Notes: generated by a model from the sequence alone, not told the origin. A DNA stretch of 64,000 nt from Dugong dugon (GCA_030035585.1 CM057462.1:120895234-120959233); one strand, 5' to 3'; shown: positions 33,332-45,680, counted from the first letter of the stretch. Program-made: numbers and translations.

Positions 33332-34934
33332 CTTCAGTAATTTTATGAAGTAAGTGCTGAGTAACATCTTCCTATTTTCTATAAAAAGAAGTTAAGACTG
33401 AAGTTCAAAGGGTTCCCACTGAGTATTTCTTAACTATCAGATAGTTTGCTAGAACGTACATTATTTATCAGTTAAAACTATCATGAGCAATACCAGACTG
33501 TCTGTTTTAGTGTCTTTAAGATCATAATCACCCCTTCCCCAATCCTATCCTCCCCCAAAATTCAGTCTTGACTAACTTTATATGAAGTATCATTTTAATA
33601 TTTTCTTTTTTCCCTGAAAGCCACAGTACATTAAATTGAAGGCATTTATATTCTGTGTCACATTGACATCACTTGAACTTACTAGATAGTATTTTTTTTA
33701 AGTTGGTTGCAAATGTTGTTTCCTCCTTTTTTGGTTTGCCAATTTGTATGACAAGAAATCTGTAGCTAAATATCACTTTATGATTTCCATCTGTTCAACT
33801 ACAATAGTGTTTATAGTATAGTCCAGATTGTAGTGTGATAGAAATGTCCTATTACAGCAAATAGAATTTAAAGTGATCGTTGTATATTCTAATGAGAAAA
33901 CATTTTTAAACAAGTACTTCACTTAGTTTCAGAGCAGAGTAACTGAATAGTACAGTTTGTTGACAGCATCTGTTCTGAAGAGTGTGTTTGTGCAGTCAAC
34001 AGTCAAAGCTTTTTCTGACCCCAATTAAATCTGTCAGTTAGCTCATATATATACCAATAACGCAGGCTGGGCAGGTGGGGGACTCTTAAAGTCAATTTGA
34101 ATAACCTTCATTTTTTTTTTTTTTTCCTATTATCATGGAGAACATCTTCCATCATCTTGTGTGGCTTGACTATGAAGATGAAAGAGGGGGACTTTTGTTT
34201 TGGCCTTCTTATTACGTAACAGTGTGATTTTTGCTAAATTTTATTCTGGGAGTATGTTTGCATTTATTAAAAAAAAAAAAATTCCCCTTATCCCTTGGAA
34301 CTCTAGCCATTTCAAGTTTCTTTGACTGTGAAGTTGAGGGGTGGAAGAAAGGAGATAAAAATGATGGTCCCTGAGTGACTCATAAAGTGTTGAGTAATTC
34401 CAGGGTTTTTAGTTTCCCTAGTTTTGTGATAGTGTTTGCCTCTATTATACTGTTACAGAATGCATCTCTCATCATCATGCTGTCTGGTCATTTACTTTCC
34501 TGTTTTCCATTCCAAAAAGGTGCAGTGCTAAAGTGAAGGGGGAAAACCGCATTTCCCCACCAATGCTGTACTTCACTCTTAGCTCACAAAGTAGCACCAT
34601 GTGTCCTGAGTTTCAAGCAGACTTTAGATCCAGTTGTTAATTTGACTAATTCATTTTTATAGCACCTTCTCTCTAGGTCTTTAGCCCTCTTCTGAATGAA
34701 GAATGACCATAAATAATTTTATAAAGATATACCTAAAGGTCCTCTCCTGTATCTTTAACATGAAGTTCCCTTGTATCCTAGCAGCTCCTCTCCTCCTGTT
34801 AGGGTGACTTTTGTCCCTATCCCAGATATTGGCTGGGTAGTTAGTTAGGGGTAACTTTTATACCCCAGTAATTTACAAGATTTAGTGCAGAGACTAGTTG
34901 TCTACCTGAAGGTTTCCACTGATTGGTCTTTCTT
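33332..34934. other. Unassigned sequence
   Basis: No gene or named repeat recognised. Contains T- and A-runs at 34113-34127 and 34269-34281. Confidence 0.55.
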
Positions 34935-36256
34935 TTTTTCTCTTTTAATAGTATTTTATTATAATTTGGTGAAAGTGCACACAGCAGAAAAGGTTCCCAT
35001 TCAACATTTTCTTCACATATTGTTCAGTGACACTGGTTACATTCTTCACATTGTGTCAACATTCTCATATTTCTAGCTGTTTCGTTCCCATGAACCTAGT
35101 CTCACTGGCCCCCAACCTTCTCATCTATGCTTTAGAGTAATTGTTGACCATTTGGTCTCATATAGATGATTTTTTTTTTTTTTAAAGTGCAGTACTCAAG
35201 GGGAGTATACTTTATGAGCTGACTGGCTACTTACCTAAAAGGTGACTTCAGGGGATTGTTTCGGTTCAAGGCTTAAAGAGTATCTCAGGACAGTAGTCTT
35301 GGAGATTTCTTCAGTGTCAGTGGGTCCAGTAAGACTGAATTTTTTGAAAATTTGAAGTTCTGTTTCACATTTTTCTCCCTTTCTATCACGATCCATTTAT
35401 TGTGGCCCTGATCCACATGTTCCATCATTGTAGCTGGGCACCATCTAGTTCTTCTAGTCTCAGTGTAGAGGAGGCCATGGTTCATGTAGACAGTAAGTCC
35501 TGTAGACTGATTGTGTTACTGCAGTAACACGGATTGGAGCTGCCTGCTGCAATAGCCAATTCTGAGACGGGTGAGGTGAGCAGCAAGAGGTTTATTATAT
35601 ATTGATATATAGGAGACAGAGGGGAATAGATTCATCCAAAAAACCCCTCTCCGCCACTGGGGATTGGCTGAAGGCTTTTATAGGGACAGGATTACGGGTC
35701 TTAGAAGTTTGTGTTAGTTCCGCCTTGAGGTGGTCATGTCTCAGATGAGTTAATCTTCTACTGGTATTCTTGAGGGGTGTCTGGCGACATCCTGGTTTTC
35801 TTGTCACAAGATGGGTGCTTTGTTCGGTTTTTCATCCTTAGATCATTAGCACTTGTTTTCCACCCTGCAAGGAGGAATATTGATTAATCTTAAACCTTTT
35901 GTAGACACTGGAACCGGAGGGAAAGACAAGATCACGAGACAATGTGGCGATTAGCAATGGGGACTAAATAATAGTGAGCTGGGCCTATGTAGCCTCTTCC
36001 AGTTTCTTCTCCGATTCTTGGAATTCCTTCTTTCTCTTTTGTTCCAGATGAGTAGAGACCAATTGTTGCATATTAGATGTCAGCTCATAACCTTTTAAGA
36101 CCCCAGATACTACTCACCAGACTAGGATGTAGAACATAAACTTTATGAACTATATTATGCCAGTTGACCGAGTTGTCCCACGAGACTGTGACCCTAAGTC
36201 TTTAAACCAAGAGAAGTAATCCTATGAGGTGTTACAGTTGTACAGTTCCCAGGGAA
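34935..36256 (-). mobile_element. Old L1 3' UTR, Q-type terminus
   Basis: Minus-strand L1 3' UTR. Its terminal Q module lies at 34960-35050 (sense: gtgtcactgaacaatatgtg ... ctttcaccaaattataataa). Further in are 'ttttaagaccccagatac' and 'gccagttgaccgagttg', shared with the younger L1s. An LTR-like block interrupts it at about 35514-36002. Confidence 0.75.
35514..36002 (-). mobile_element. Solo-LTR-like block
   Basis: Interrupts the L1 3' UTR. On the minus strand it has a TATA-like tataaaagcc (near 35680), a poly(A) signal aataaacctcttgct (near 35590) and a terminus ending in taaca, i.e. the layout of an endogenous retrovirus LTR. Its outermost 16 bases (35514-35529) form a perfect palindrome. 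No retroviral genes flank it and I could not define a clean target duplication, so the right edge is approximate. Confidence 0.65.
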
Positions 36257-36835
36257 GCCAGAGTTGTTTATTTTTTTAAATTTTGTTTTAGATGAAAGTT
36301 TTCAGAGCAAATTAGTTTGCTGTTTGATAGTTTGTATATGAAGTATTCCATGATATTGATTGCATTCCCTTTAATGTGTCAGCACTCTCCCCATTTCTTC
36401 CCTGGGTTCTCCATTTCTTTTTGTCTGGATTTTCTACCCGTCCTGTCTTCTCATAGCTCCTTTTGGACAAATGTTATCCTTTTGATCTCGGATGATTGAT
36501 TGTTCTAAGGAATACATTCCTCTTGGGTGTTATTGTTTATTTTATGGGCCTGTCTGTTGTTTGACAGAAGGGTAGTCTCTGGGAAGTGGCTTCAGTTCCA
36601 AGTCAGAAGGGTATGTTAGGGCTATAGTCTTGGGGGTTCCTCCAGTCTCTGTCAGGCCAGTAAGTCTGGTCTTTTTTGTGAATTTGATTTTTTGTTACAT
36701 GATTTTTCTCCCATTCTATGTGGGGCCTTCTCTTGTGATCCCAGTCAGAGCCACCAGTAGTGGTAGCCGGGCACAATCTAGTTCTTCTGGTCTCTGGGTG
36801 TAGTTCATGTGGTCCTGTGAAAATGGCATGGGAGT
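36257..36835 (-). mobile_element. Old L1 3' UTR, P-type terminus
   Basis: Minus-strand L1 3' end. The P module is at 36270-36340 (sense: gctctgaaaactttcatcta followed by the A-rich end), and further in are 'tggtagccgggcac' and 'ctagttcttctggtctc'. It lacks a Q module, unlike the young L1s. Confidence 0.75.
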
Positions 36836-37500
36836 GGTGTCTGACCTCCTGCAACCCCACAAGAGGGAAGGAGAACCAAGATCAACAGCACAAGGTGGAC
36901 TCCTACGAGGTGGAGGCCAGACAAGCCTCCTTTCTCTGCCATCTTTATCAATTCTGACACCAACCGTCCTTCCCACAGCACTCTCTACTGGGTTTGATAA
37001 TTCATTGCAATGGCCACACAGAGCTCACAGACAATACTAACGATTATGGGGTTTATTAGGGAAGTAACAGTCATACTTCAGGCTCAGGAATTCTCAAGGA
37101 TACAATTCTTCCATCAGGACAGCCTCTTCTCAGCCTAGCTCGCAGGCTTGCCTGTTCTAGGCCCTAGGCCTCTGCCTAAAGGCACTCAGCTTTCTCTCTC
37201 TGTGAGCTGGGAAGTCCACCACACCATCTCCTGCTGATGGGTCTCTGCTGCCACCGCTTCTTACCATCTTCAGGGTTACAGCTCTCTCTCTCGGTCTCGT
37301 GCTTCCAGGAGCTTCTCAGTGCAGGGATCACGAGTCCAAGGGTTGTGCTGGCTCCTGGCTGTTCTTCCTTGGTGGTGGTGGAATGCTCTCTTTCCTGCCT
37401 CTGGGGTGGCTTATTTCAAGCTTAGTAGGATGGCAAAACTGACCAATCCCCTTGGTGGGCTACAGTTACCCTATCTGCACAGCGAGGAAAGTGCAGATTT
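36836..37500 (-). mobile_element. Possible LTR-like repeat
   Basis: GC-richer block adjoining an L1 3' UTR. The minus strand has a poly(A) signal in ccctaataaaccccataa (about 37043-37062) downstream of C/T-rich DNA, as in LTRs. No terminal motif or target duplication could be fixed, and open frames across it (37237-37663) look incidental. Confidence 0.35.
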
Positions 37501-38111
37501 TTGGTTTTGGAATACCATTGGAATGCCAGTATCATTTTTCAAACACAGTGCAGCTCCCTGTGTTGATAACTTTCTTCTGCCCAACAGGTATTTATTCTCT
37601 TCTGATCTGCTTCTACACCCTGTATTGATTGCTTTCTTTTATCAAATAAGAAAAATTGCATAATTAAATTATTATGGCTTTATGCCCTGACTTACTGAAT
37701 GTCTTTGAAATTCCTAAAATAAGCAACATAGTTAATGCATTTTACCACTGGTCATTGGGAGGGAAGCATGCGGTGGATAACATGTTTGACAGTCATAGGA
37801 AGGAGGCATGATTTTAGAAATCTGAATGAGAATTCATAAACAAGTTCAGATAAATATTTCTCAGCTAGAGGCATATCCTAGAGGTAAGTTAAAAGGAGTG
37901 ATATGGTTTGAAAAAGTATATTTAACTTTATAGCATAATTTTATACTTGATAAATGAAAAAAGAAAAAGATTATTGTTTTGTTACATAGACCGCAGGAGA
38001 AAAGTTCAGTAACTGGTGGGGATGAGCAGTTATGTAGATCTTCAACAGAGAAGAATGGGAATACAAGATTTTTATGTTTATCAGAATTTTTTTTTTTTTT
38101 TTTTTTTTTCC
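37501..38111. other. Unassigned sequence
   Basis: Nothing recognised; ends in a T-run of over 20 (38089-38110) that belongs to, or adjoins, the next SINE. Confidence 0.5.
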
Positions 38112-38240
38112 CGTTGCCATTTGAGTTGAGGATAGAGTAGAATTGCCCCATAGGATTTCCAGGGAGCTGCTGATGAATTCCAGATGCTGACCTTTTGTTA
38201 GAAGCCAAGCTCTTTAAGCACTGCACCACCAGGGCTCCCT
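38112..38240 (-). mobile_element. AfroSINE copy, shortened
   Basis: Minus-oriented copy whose head reads gagccctggtggtgcagtgc on the minus strand. The tail is shortened. Confidence 0.85.
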
Positions 38241-38440
38241 TATCAGAATAGGGCATACATTTTAAAAATGTTAAAAAACAGCACCTTAGATTACATCTGG
38301 GTGTTTGGCATTAGCTGTTGCCTACCTCTCCCTTCCCCCAAACCTAGTAAGATCTTTCGTTTGAAAGGCCAAACCAAGTTCTAGACTACAATAGGCAGTA
38401 ACTACTTGAAGTATTTAAGACCAATCCTGTCTCTAGTTCT

Positions 38441-38765
38441 TGCTGTTAGGTGCCGTCAAGTCGGTTCCAACTCACAGCGACCCCATGTACCATAGAATGA
38501 AACACTGCCTGGTCCTGCTCCGTCCTCGCAGTCGTTGTTATGCTTGAACCCATGTTGCAGCCACTGTGTCAGTCTATCTCGTTGAAGGTCTTCCTCTTTT
38601 TTGTTGACCCTGTACTTTACCAAGCATGATGTCCTTCTTCAGGGATTGATCCCTCCTGATAACATGTTCAAAGTATGTGAGATGAAGTCTCTCGTCATCC
38701 TCACTTCTAAGCAGCATTCTGTCTGTACTTCTTCCAAGACAGATTTATTCATTCTTTTTGTTCAT
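38441..38765 (-). mobile_element. RTE 3'-end fragment
   Basis: From the RTE 3' end (ctgttaggtgccgtcaagtc) through the C-terminal codons to 'ttccaagacagattt'. About 325 bp, 5'-truncated, minus orientation. Confidence 0.88.
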
Positions 38766-39208
38766 TCTTTCTTTTTTTTTGTTCATTCTGTAGTAGGTGA
38801 GTGATATTCATGTCATGAGAACTCCAAATTGAAACTTTCATCTAAGGTCTATCTGGGCAGTGATTTCTAAACTGTAAACCAGGGGACTCCAGAGCCCCAC
38901 AAAGGTGCCTCAGAACCAGGTCACGGCCAGCGGAGAAGCCCACTAGGCTTCCTTTTACTCTCAAATCAGAGCACTTCCACATTTTAGTGTTTCTTTTTTT
39001 TGTTGAGGGTGGGGGGTATTTGACTTTCACCAAGTGAAAGAAAAAAATAATTTGGATAACCACTGAAGAACATTTCCACAAATGCCACTATTTTCCCTTT
39101 TATGGTTAACATAGCCATTTGGGAAATGTTTTTCTAAAGAGCTTTCTAAGCAATTCTGACACATGAAGCTGACAGCATTCTTTTATTTACTGCCTTATGC
39201 ATAAATTC
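38766..39208. other. Unassigned sequence
   Basis: Part of it (38860-39080) has the feel of an old hAT-type fragment, but nothing definite. Confidence 0.4.
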
Positions 39209-39392
39209 AATGAGGCCTGGTGGTGCAGTAGTTAAAGTGATCCACTGCTAACTGAAAGATCAGCTGTTGGAAATAACCATTGGCTCCTAGGGAGAGATCT
39301 GGCAGTCTGCTTCCGTAGAGATTTACAGCCTTGGAAACCTGTGGGTTGCTATGAGTTGGAATCAACTCGAAGGCAGTGGGTTTGGGTTTATA
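39209..39392 (+). mobile_element. AfroSINE copy
   Basis: Head 'gaggcctggtggtgcagtag', middle 'gatttacagccttggaaacc', tail 'tgctatgagttggaatcaac'. Confidence 0.88.
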
Positions 39393-39401
39393 CATAAATT
39401 G

Positions 39402-39530
39402 GGGAGAAGGATGTGGCAGTCTACTTCTGTAAAGATTTACAGCCTTGGAGACACTGTGGGGCAGTTCTACTCTGTCATGTATGGTTGCTGTGAGTCGAAA
39501 TCAACTCGACGGCAATGGGTTTAGTTTGGT
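39402..39530 (+). mobile_element. AfroSINE copy lacking its head
   Basis: Repeats the middle and tail of the preceding copy (gtggcagtctacttctgtaa to tcgacggcaatgggttta) without a tRNA-like head; a 5'-truncated insertion or local duplication. Confidence 0.8.
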
Positions 39531-39691
39531 TATACACAAATTGTGGAAAAATTAGAAAGTATAAGACTACTTACTTTGGATATTTTAATAGTGTTCATAC
39601 ATTACGGATACTGTGTGTTGGGTACATATATAGTATTCATATTTGCAAGCTCTTAGGATAACAACATATTCTTAAACATATTTCTAAAGCA

Positions 39692-39883
39692 TCTATTGCC
39701 TTTGATACCAACTCATAGTGACCCTTATAGGACAGAGTAGAACTGCCCCATAGGGTTTCCAAGGCTATAAATCTTAATGGAAGCAGACAGCCACATCTTC
39801 TCCCCTGCAGCTGCTGGTGGGTTCGAACCACCAACCTTTTGGTTAGTAGCCCAGCACATTAACCACTGTTCCACCAGGGCTCC
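39692..39883 (-). mobile_element. AfroSINE copy
   Basis: Minus-oriented; B-box-like ggttcgaaccacc orientation at 39818-39830 and head (minus strand gagccctggtggaacagtgg) at the right end. Confidence 0.88.
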
Positions 39884-40131
39884 TTTTCTAAAGAACAGGT
39901 ACTATATTTGAACAACACAGCCTATGACTGAGATGTTGAGTTCTCTCCCCAGGTTTAATGGTAGTAATAGCCTATCATTTTCAGACTAGATAGTTGAAAA
40001 GGATTATATGAAAAGACTGACGTAAAAACAAGAAAGCTGATATTTCTGAAGTTAACTACTATTCTTTTATTAGTTTTCTAAAAAATAAATTTCCTTAAAA
40101 AAATTCACACTTTTTAATCCATACCGAAATT

Positions 40132-41884
40132 TGTTGTCATTGTTGTTAGGTGCCATCACGTCAGTTCCAACTCATAGTGACCCTGTATACCACAGAGCGA
40201 AACACTGCCTGGTCCTGCGCCATCCTCACAGTCATTATTATGCTTGAGCCCGTTGTTGCAGCCACTGTGTCAATCCACCTTGTTGAGAGGCTTCCTCTTT
40301 TTCACTGACCCTCTACTTTACCAAGAATGATGTCCTTTTCCAGGGACTGATCCCTCCTGGCAACATGTCCAAAGTATGTAAGACGTAATCTCGCCATTCT
40401 TGCTACTAAGGAGCATTCTGGTTGTATTTCTTCCAAGATAGACTTGTTTGTTCTTCTGTCAGTCCATGGTATATTCAATATTCTTCGCCAACACCACAAT
40501 TCAAAGGCGTCAGTTCTTCTTCGGTCTTCCTTATTTATTGTCCAGCTTTCTCATGCATATGATACAATTGAAAATACCATGGCTTGGGTCGGGCGCACCT
40601 TAGTCTTCAAGGTGACATCTTTGCTTTCCAACACTTTAAAGAGGTCTTTTATAGCAGATTTGCCCAATGTGATGTGTCTTTTTGATTTCTTAACTTCTCC
40701 TTCCATGGGTGTTGATTGTGGATCCAAGTAAAATGAAATCCTTGACAACTTCAGTTTTTTCTCTGTTTATCATGATGTTGCTTATTGGTTCATTTGTGAG
40801 GATTTTTGTTTTCTTTATGTTGAGGTGTAATCCATACTGAAGGCTGTGGTCTTTGATCTTCATCAGTAAGTGCTTCAAATCTCTTCGCTTTTCAGCAAAC
40901 AAGGTTGTGTCATCTGCATAACGCAGGTTGTTAATGAGTCTTCCTCCAGTCCTGATGCCCCGTTCTTCTTCATACAGTCCAGCTTCTCAGATTATTTGCT
41001 CAGCATACAGATTGAATAGGTATGGTGAAAGGATACAACCTAATGCACACCTTTCCTGACTTGAAACCACACAGTATAACCTTGTTCTGTCTGAACAACT
41101 GCCTCTTGATCTATGTACAGGTTCCTTATGAGCACAATTAAGCGTTCTGGAATTCCCATTCTTTGCAGTGTTATCCATAATTTGTTATGACCCACACAGT
41201 CGAATGCCTTTGCATAGTCAGTAAAGCACAGGTAAACAACTTTCTGGTATTCTCTGCTTTCAGCAAGGATCCATCTGACATCAGCAATGATATCCCTGGT
41301 TCCCCGTCCTCTTCTGAATACAGCTTGAATTTCTGGCAGTTCCCTGTCGATCTGCTGCTGTAGCCGCTTTTGAATGATCTTCAGCAAAATTTTACTTGCA
41401 TGTGATATTAATAATATTGTTTGATAATTTATGCATTTGGTTGGATCACTTTTCTTTGGAATAGGCATAAATATGGATCTCTTCCAGTCAGTTGGCCAGG
41501 TAGCCATCTTCCAAATTTTTTGGCGTAGACAAACGAGCACTTCCAGCACTGCATCCATTTGTTGAAACATCTCAATTGCTGTCCCATCAATTCCTGGAGC
41601 TTTGTTTGTTGCCAGTATCTTCAGTGCAGCTTGGACTTCTTCCTTCAGTACCACTGGTTCCTGAGCATATTTTACTGTTGCTATTCATAAGGTTTTCACT
41701 GGCTAATTCTTTTCAGAAGTAGACTGCCGGGTCGTTCTTCGTAGTCTGTCTTAGTCTGGAAGCTCAGCTGAAACCTGTCTGCCTTGGGTGACCCTGCTGG
41801 TGTCTGAATATTAGTGGCATAGCTTCCAGCATCACAGCAACAGGCCAGCCCTCATAGTACAACGAACTGACAGACACGTGGGGG
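40132..41884 (-). mobile_element. RTE copy lacking the endonuclease region
   Basis: Minus-strand RTE, 1.75 kb. The 3' end and reverse transcriptase portion (to about 41670) are joined directly to the RTE 5' UTR (from 'ctgttgctattcataagg' near 41680). About 1.3 kb coding for the endonuclease and linker is missing compared with the copy at 15.7-18.6 kb. An 11-bp target duplication, atac[c/t]gaaatt, lies at 40121-40131 and 41885-41895, so both element ends are intact. Confidence 0.88.
41040..41654 (-). pseudogene. RTE reverse transcriptase fragment, open for 204 codons
   Basis: Frame with the fingers/palm start of the RTE reverse transcriptase: NKAPGIDGTAIEMFQQ, MPIPKKSDPTKCINYQT and AFDCVGHNKLW. 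The following segment with GCILSPYLFNLYAEQII is in another frame (40987-41178), so there is a frameshift near 41040. The YADD codons lie near 40915. Confidence 0.85.
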
Positions 41885-41895
41885 ATACTGAAATT

Positions 41896-42875
41896 AGAGT
41901 CTGTTTTATACAAAGGTAGTAAAACAGAAAGTTTATCCTAGTGTCATATTTTTGGGTTGGAGTAATTGGCTGTCCTTAGTTTGGGTGTGAGGAACAAGCC
42001 TTACCAAGTTGTCTTCTTTTAGATTGGATTCACTGTTGGAAGGTGTCAGGGAATACTTGGCGGTTTTTGTTTTGCTTTGATGATTATAGGATGGCGATGA
42101 TGATGATTGAGCCAAGTCTATCAAAAACAAGACCTGCCTGTGAAACAATAAATTATCCAAGTGGTTCTGACCCAGATTTTTTACCTTGAAATTGTTCTGT
42201 AACTCCCTTGACAGTGGATAAAAAACTATGGCGTACGGTGTGCTGTACATCTCAATTCATACCTGCTCCTAGGACACCTGAATAGTGTTAACTATGGGCA
42301 CATGTTGGTAAAGTTGTTTGTTATATAGGGCATTTTTTTCATAACTGTTCCTGCAAGCAATGCTGCGTGGTTTTGCCACTCAGCTGCAGTGTTTTAACAG
42401 ATAAATAGAAATGTCCACTTTCTTTTGACAGTGCCATGTGAATTACTGTTTTTTGTATTAGAACTTTTGCAAATGATTCCTGTTACTGCTGTACTCTTGT
42501 TTTTATGATTTTAATTTTAAATCTATATATCTTTTAACAAGGTCATCATGTAGTGCTGTTAGTAGTGCTGAAAAACATGCAGAAATTGGTAACTTTGGAA
42601 AAGAAGTTATTTATGGTAAAATATAATGAAGAAGGCCAAAAAAAGCTGTACTGTTAATTTGAGAAAGAAAAGTCTACAAAATATTAGTGATATGGCTGAG
42701 AAAACAAAAAGCATTAAAAGAAAAATAGTACAATGATTATAGATTTATATGTTCTCACATATATTTAATATATTTTTTTTCTATGAGAAAATTAGTATTC
42801 AATACTAAGTTTTGATTTATATAAGATCTTCAGGAACAAGTCTTCTCATTAAAATGAGACATCCCTGTGTATATT
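41896..42875. other. Unassigned sequence
   Basis: No repeat or gene recognised. The minus frame at 41933-42250 (105 codons) has no recognised features. Confidence 0.5.
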
Positions 42876-43985
42876 GGGGGCTGAAAGCAGAGAATACCAG
42901 AAAGATGTTTACCTGTGTTTTATTGACTGTGCAAAGGCATTCGACTGTGTGGATTGTAACAAATTATGGATAACATTACGATGAATGGGAATTCCAGAAC
43001 ACTTAACTGTACTCATGGGGAACCTGTACATAGACCAAGAGGCAGTCGTTTCAACACAAGGGGCTACCATATGGTTTAAAATCAGGAAAGGTGTGCATCA
43101 AGGTTGTATCCTTTCGTCATACTTTTTCAGTCTGTATGCTGGGCAGGTAATCTGAGAAGCTGGACTGTATGAAGAAGAACGGGGCATCAGGATTGGAGGA
43201 AGACTCATTAACAACCTGCGATATGCAGATGACATAATCTTGCTTGCTGAAAGCGAAGAGGACTTGAATCACTTGCTGATAAAGATCAAAGACTACAGTC
43301 TTCAGTATGGATTACACCACAGCATAAAACAAAAATCCTCACAACTGAACCCATAAGCAACATCATGGTAAATGGAGAAAAGATTGAAGTTGTCAAAATT
43401 TTCATTTTACTTGGATCCACAATCAATGCCCATGGAAGTAATCCTCAAGAAATGAAATGATGTATTCTATTGGGCAGATCTGCTGCAAAAGACCTCTTTA
43501 AAGTGTAAAAAGGAAAGATGTTACTTTGAGGATGATGGTGCACCTGACCAAGCCACGGTAGTTTCAATTGCCTTATATGCATGTGAAAGCTGGACAATGA
43601 ATAAGGAAGGCCGAAGAAAAATTGATGCATTTGAATTACGGTATTGGCGAAGAATATTGAATATACCAGAAGAATGAACAGTCTGTCTTGGGAGAAGTAC
43701 CTCCAGAATTCTTCTTAGAAGCAAGGATAGCAAGACTTCATCTCACATACTTTGGACATATTTTCAGGTGGGACCAGTCCCTGGAGAAGGATATTATGCT
43801 TGGTAAAGTAGAGAGTCATTGAAAGAAAAGAAGACCCTCAATGACATGGATTGACACAGTGGCTGTAGCGATGGACTCAAGCATAGCAACGATTGTGAGG
43901 ATGGCGCCAGAGTGGGCAGTGTTTTATTCTGTTGTACATGGGGTGGCTATGAGTCGGAACCAACCCAATGGCACATAACAACAAC
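42876..43985 (+). mobile_element. 5'-truncated RTE copy
   Basis: Starts within the reverse transcriptase (ggctgaaagcagagaatacc), includes the YADD site at 43222-43233 (NLRYADDII) and ends with 'ggctatgagtcggaacc' plus an (aca)n tail. Frames are broken; for example a TGA follows ITLR near 42980. Confidence 0.88.
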
Positions 43986-44944
43986 AGCAAAGAAACGAGG
44001 AGAGGCACCTAATTCAGCTGGGCCCAGACAGGAAGATGGTATTAGGGAAAGTGACTAGGAGATTTATCCAGATGAGGAAGCTGAAGCTCCACAACATGAA
44101 GAAACATATTCAAGGACACATACAGATGGATTTAAGGGCAAGTTGTTTAAATGTATCCGCTTGCACTCCATCAGCTATTGGTCATCTAAGTAGAGTTGGG
44201 TTTGACTTTATTAATATGCACACCACATTTTGGTTTCATGCCCCAAGAAAAAAAGTATTTCAGTAAAAATAAAAGCAAATTAGTGCTGCAGTTTTCCTTT
44301 AAAATGCAGAAGACACAAAGCACTCCAGTAGTTCCTAATATTAATTCCACCTTGTTCCCATCTAAGCTTTTGGCAGTCTATAGAGCTTGCAGAAAGAATT
44401 GCAAAACTGTGTTGTCCTTATTTAACCAGCACATGTTTGTCACTGACCAGGATGTGCTGGTTAACTGTTTTACAATGAGCATTAATTTGGGAGAGAAATA
44501 TAAAAGTCCGTTTGGCTTTTTATGTACATAAAATATTTTCAAATTAGAAAAAAACATGCGTTTTCCACTTGACATAAAACTCATTAATTTGCTAATAATT
44601 TATCGCCCAAGAATTGATAAATTAATATTTTAAAGAAAATCATAGAGTTTTTAACTCACTAATGTCGTTTTTTGGATTTTCCGTAAGTAATAGAAACTAA
44701 TTTATTTGTACCTTAAGAAAGATATGATTAATCCTTCAAGTAACCAAAAATTGACCATGTAATGCTTTCTTAGTACTTTGTTATCTTTCACTTCAATAAT
44801 AAGAAAACAAAAATTTTCCAGACATATCTTTCTGTTCTTCCAGTGTCTTAAATACAGGGTGGTGCTGTAATTAATCTTATGTATTTGGTACTGTGGAAAG
44901 AGTATTATACTGAAGAGTTGGTTCTTTTAGTCTCAGGTCCCATA
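43986..44944. other. Unassigned sequence
   Basis: The open frames 44036-44266 and 44196-44531 (plus) show no homology that I recognise. Confidence 0.5.
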
Positions 44945-45110
44945 CACCAGGGCTTCGAATCAGTTCGTTCTGGTTGGAACCCCTGCTGAGAATTTGCATT
45001 CCCACTCCAGATATACTGAATCAGAGTCTACCTTTTAACAAGAGCCCCTGGTGATCCTTATGTACACCTGGGGATCTCTTTGAGATGTAGATTCTGATTC
45101 CGTATATAGG
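44945..45110 (+). mobile_element. MER5-like hAT transposon remnant
   Basis: 'tatactgaatcagagtctac', 'ttttaacaagagcccctggt' and 'gatccttatgtac' follow the MER5A order. The parts before and after look like pieces of the same family in disturbed order. Confidence 0.55.
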
Positions 45111-45292
45111 CATTCAACGGGTTATGAACAAGATCTGTTCCTGACTAAGTCTTTCAAAGTCAAATTTTAGGTGTGTCAGAAGAGGTGCAATCAGTTCTTA
45201 TTTAGCCTGTCTTTAGTGCAAGAAAAGACTAAGCCTTTTCTGTGATTTAAAAGCTGCACGTGCAGCAAGTGAAGGTGACTGTGATGAAGAAT

Positions 45293-45304
45293 TTGTTGTG
45301 TGTA
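45293..45304. repeat. Target duplication around an AfroSINE pair, left copy
   Basis: ttgttgtgtgta, exact match at 45669-45680. Confidence 0.8.
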
Positions 45305-45476
45305 AAACCAAACAAAAACCAAACCCACTGCCATTGAGTCTGTTCCGACTTATAGTGACCCTAGAGAACAGAGTAGAGCTGCCTTCATAGGATTTCCAAG
45401 GAGCAGCTGGTAGATTCGAACTGCTGATCTTTTGGTTATCAGCTGAGCTCTTAACCACTTTGACACCAGGGCTCCT
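45305..45476 (-). mobile_element. AfroSINE copy, first of a pair
   Basis: Minus-oriented full SINE (tail cattgagtctgttccgactt at the left, head at the right). With the next copy it is enclosed by one 12-bp duplication. Confidence 0.9.
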
Positions 45477-45487
45477 TTTTGCATGTT

Positions 45488-45668
45488 TAAAAAAAAAAAA
45501 AAAAAAAAAACCAAACCCATTGCCATTGAGTCAATTCTGACTCATAGTGACCCTATAGGACAGAGTAGAGCTGCCCCATAGAGTTTCCAGGGAGCACCTG
45601 GTAAATTTGAACTGCCAACCTTTTGATTAGCAGCCCTAGCTCTTAACCATTACATCACCAGGGTTTCC
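45488..45668 (-). mobile_element. AfroSINE copy, second of a pair
   Basis: Minus-oriented, preceded by an A-run (45489-45510); head on the minus strand ggaaaccctggtgatgtaat. Right edge abuts the duplication at 45669-45680. Confidence 0.9.
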
Positions 45669-45680
45669 TTGTTGTGTGTA

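Noticed and set aside
37237-37663. Overlapping plus-strand frames as a gene
   Set aside because: Different phases overlap in a GC-richer repeat-like block and no protein family is recognisable.
45253-45266. 14-bp palindrome gctgcacgtgcagc containing an E-box
   Set aside because: Single CACGTG in unassigned DNA with no promoter nearby.
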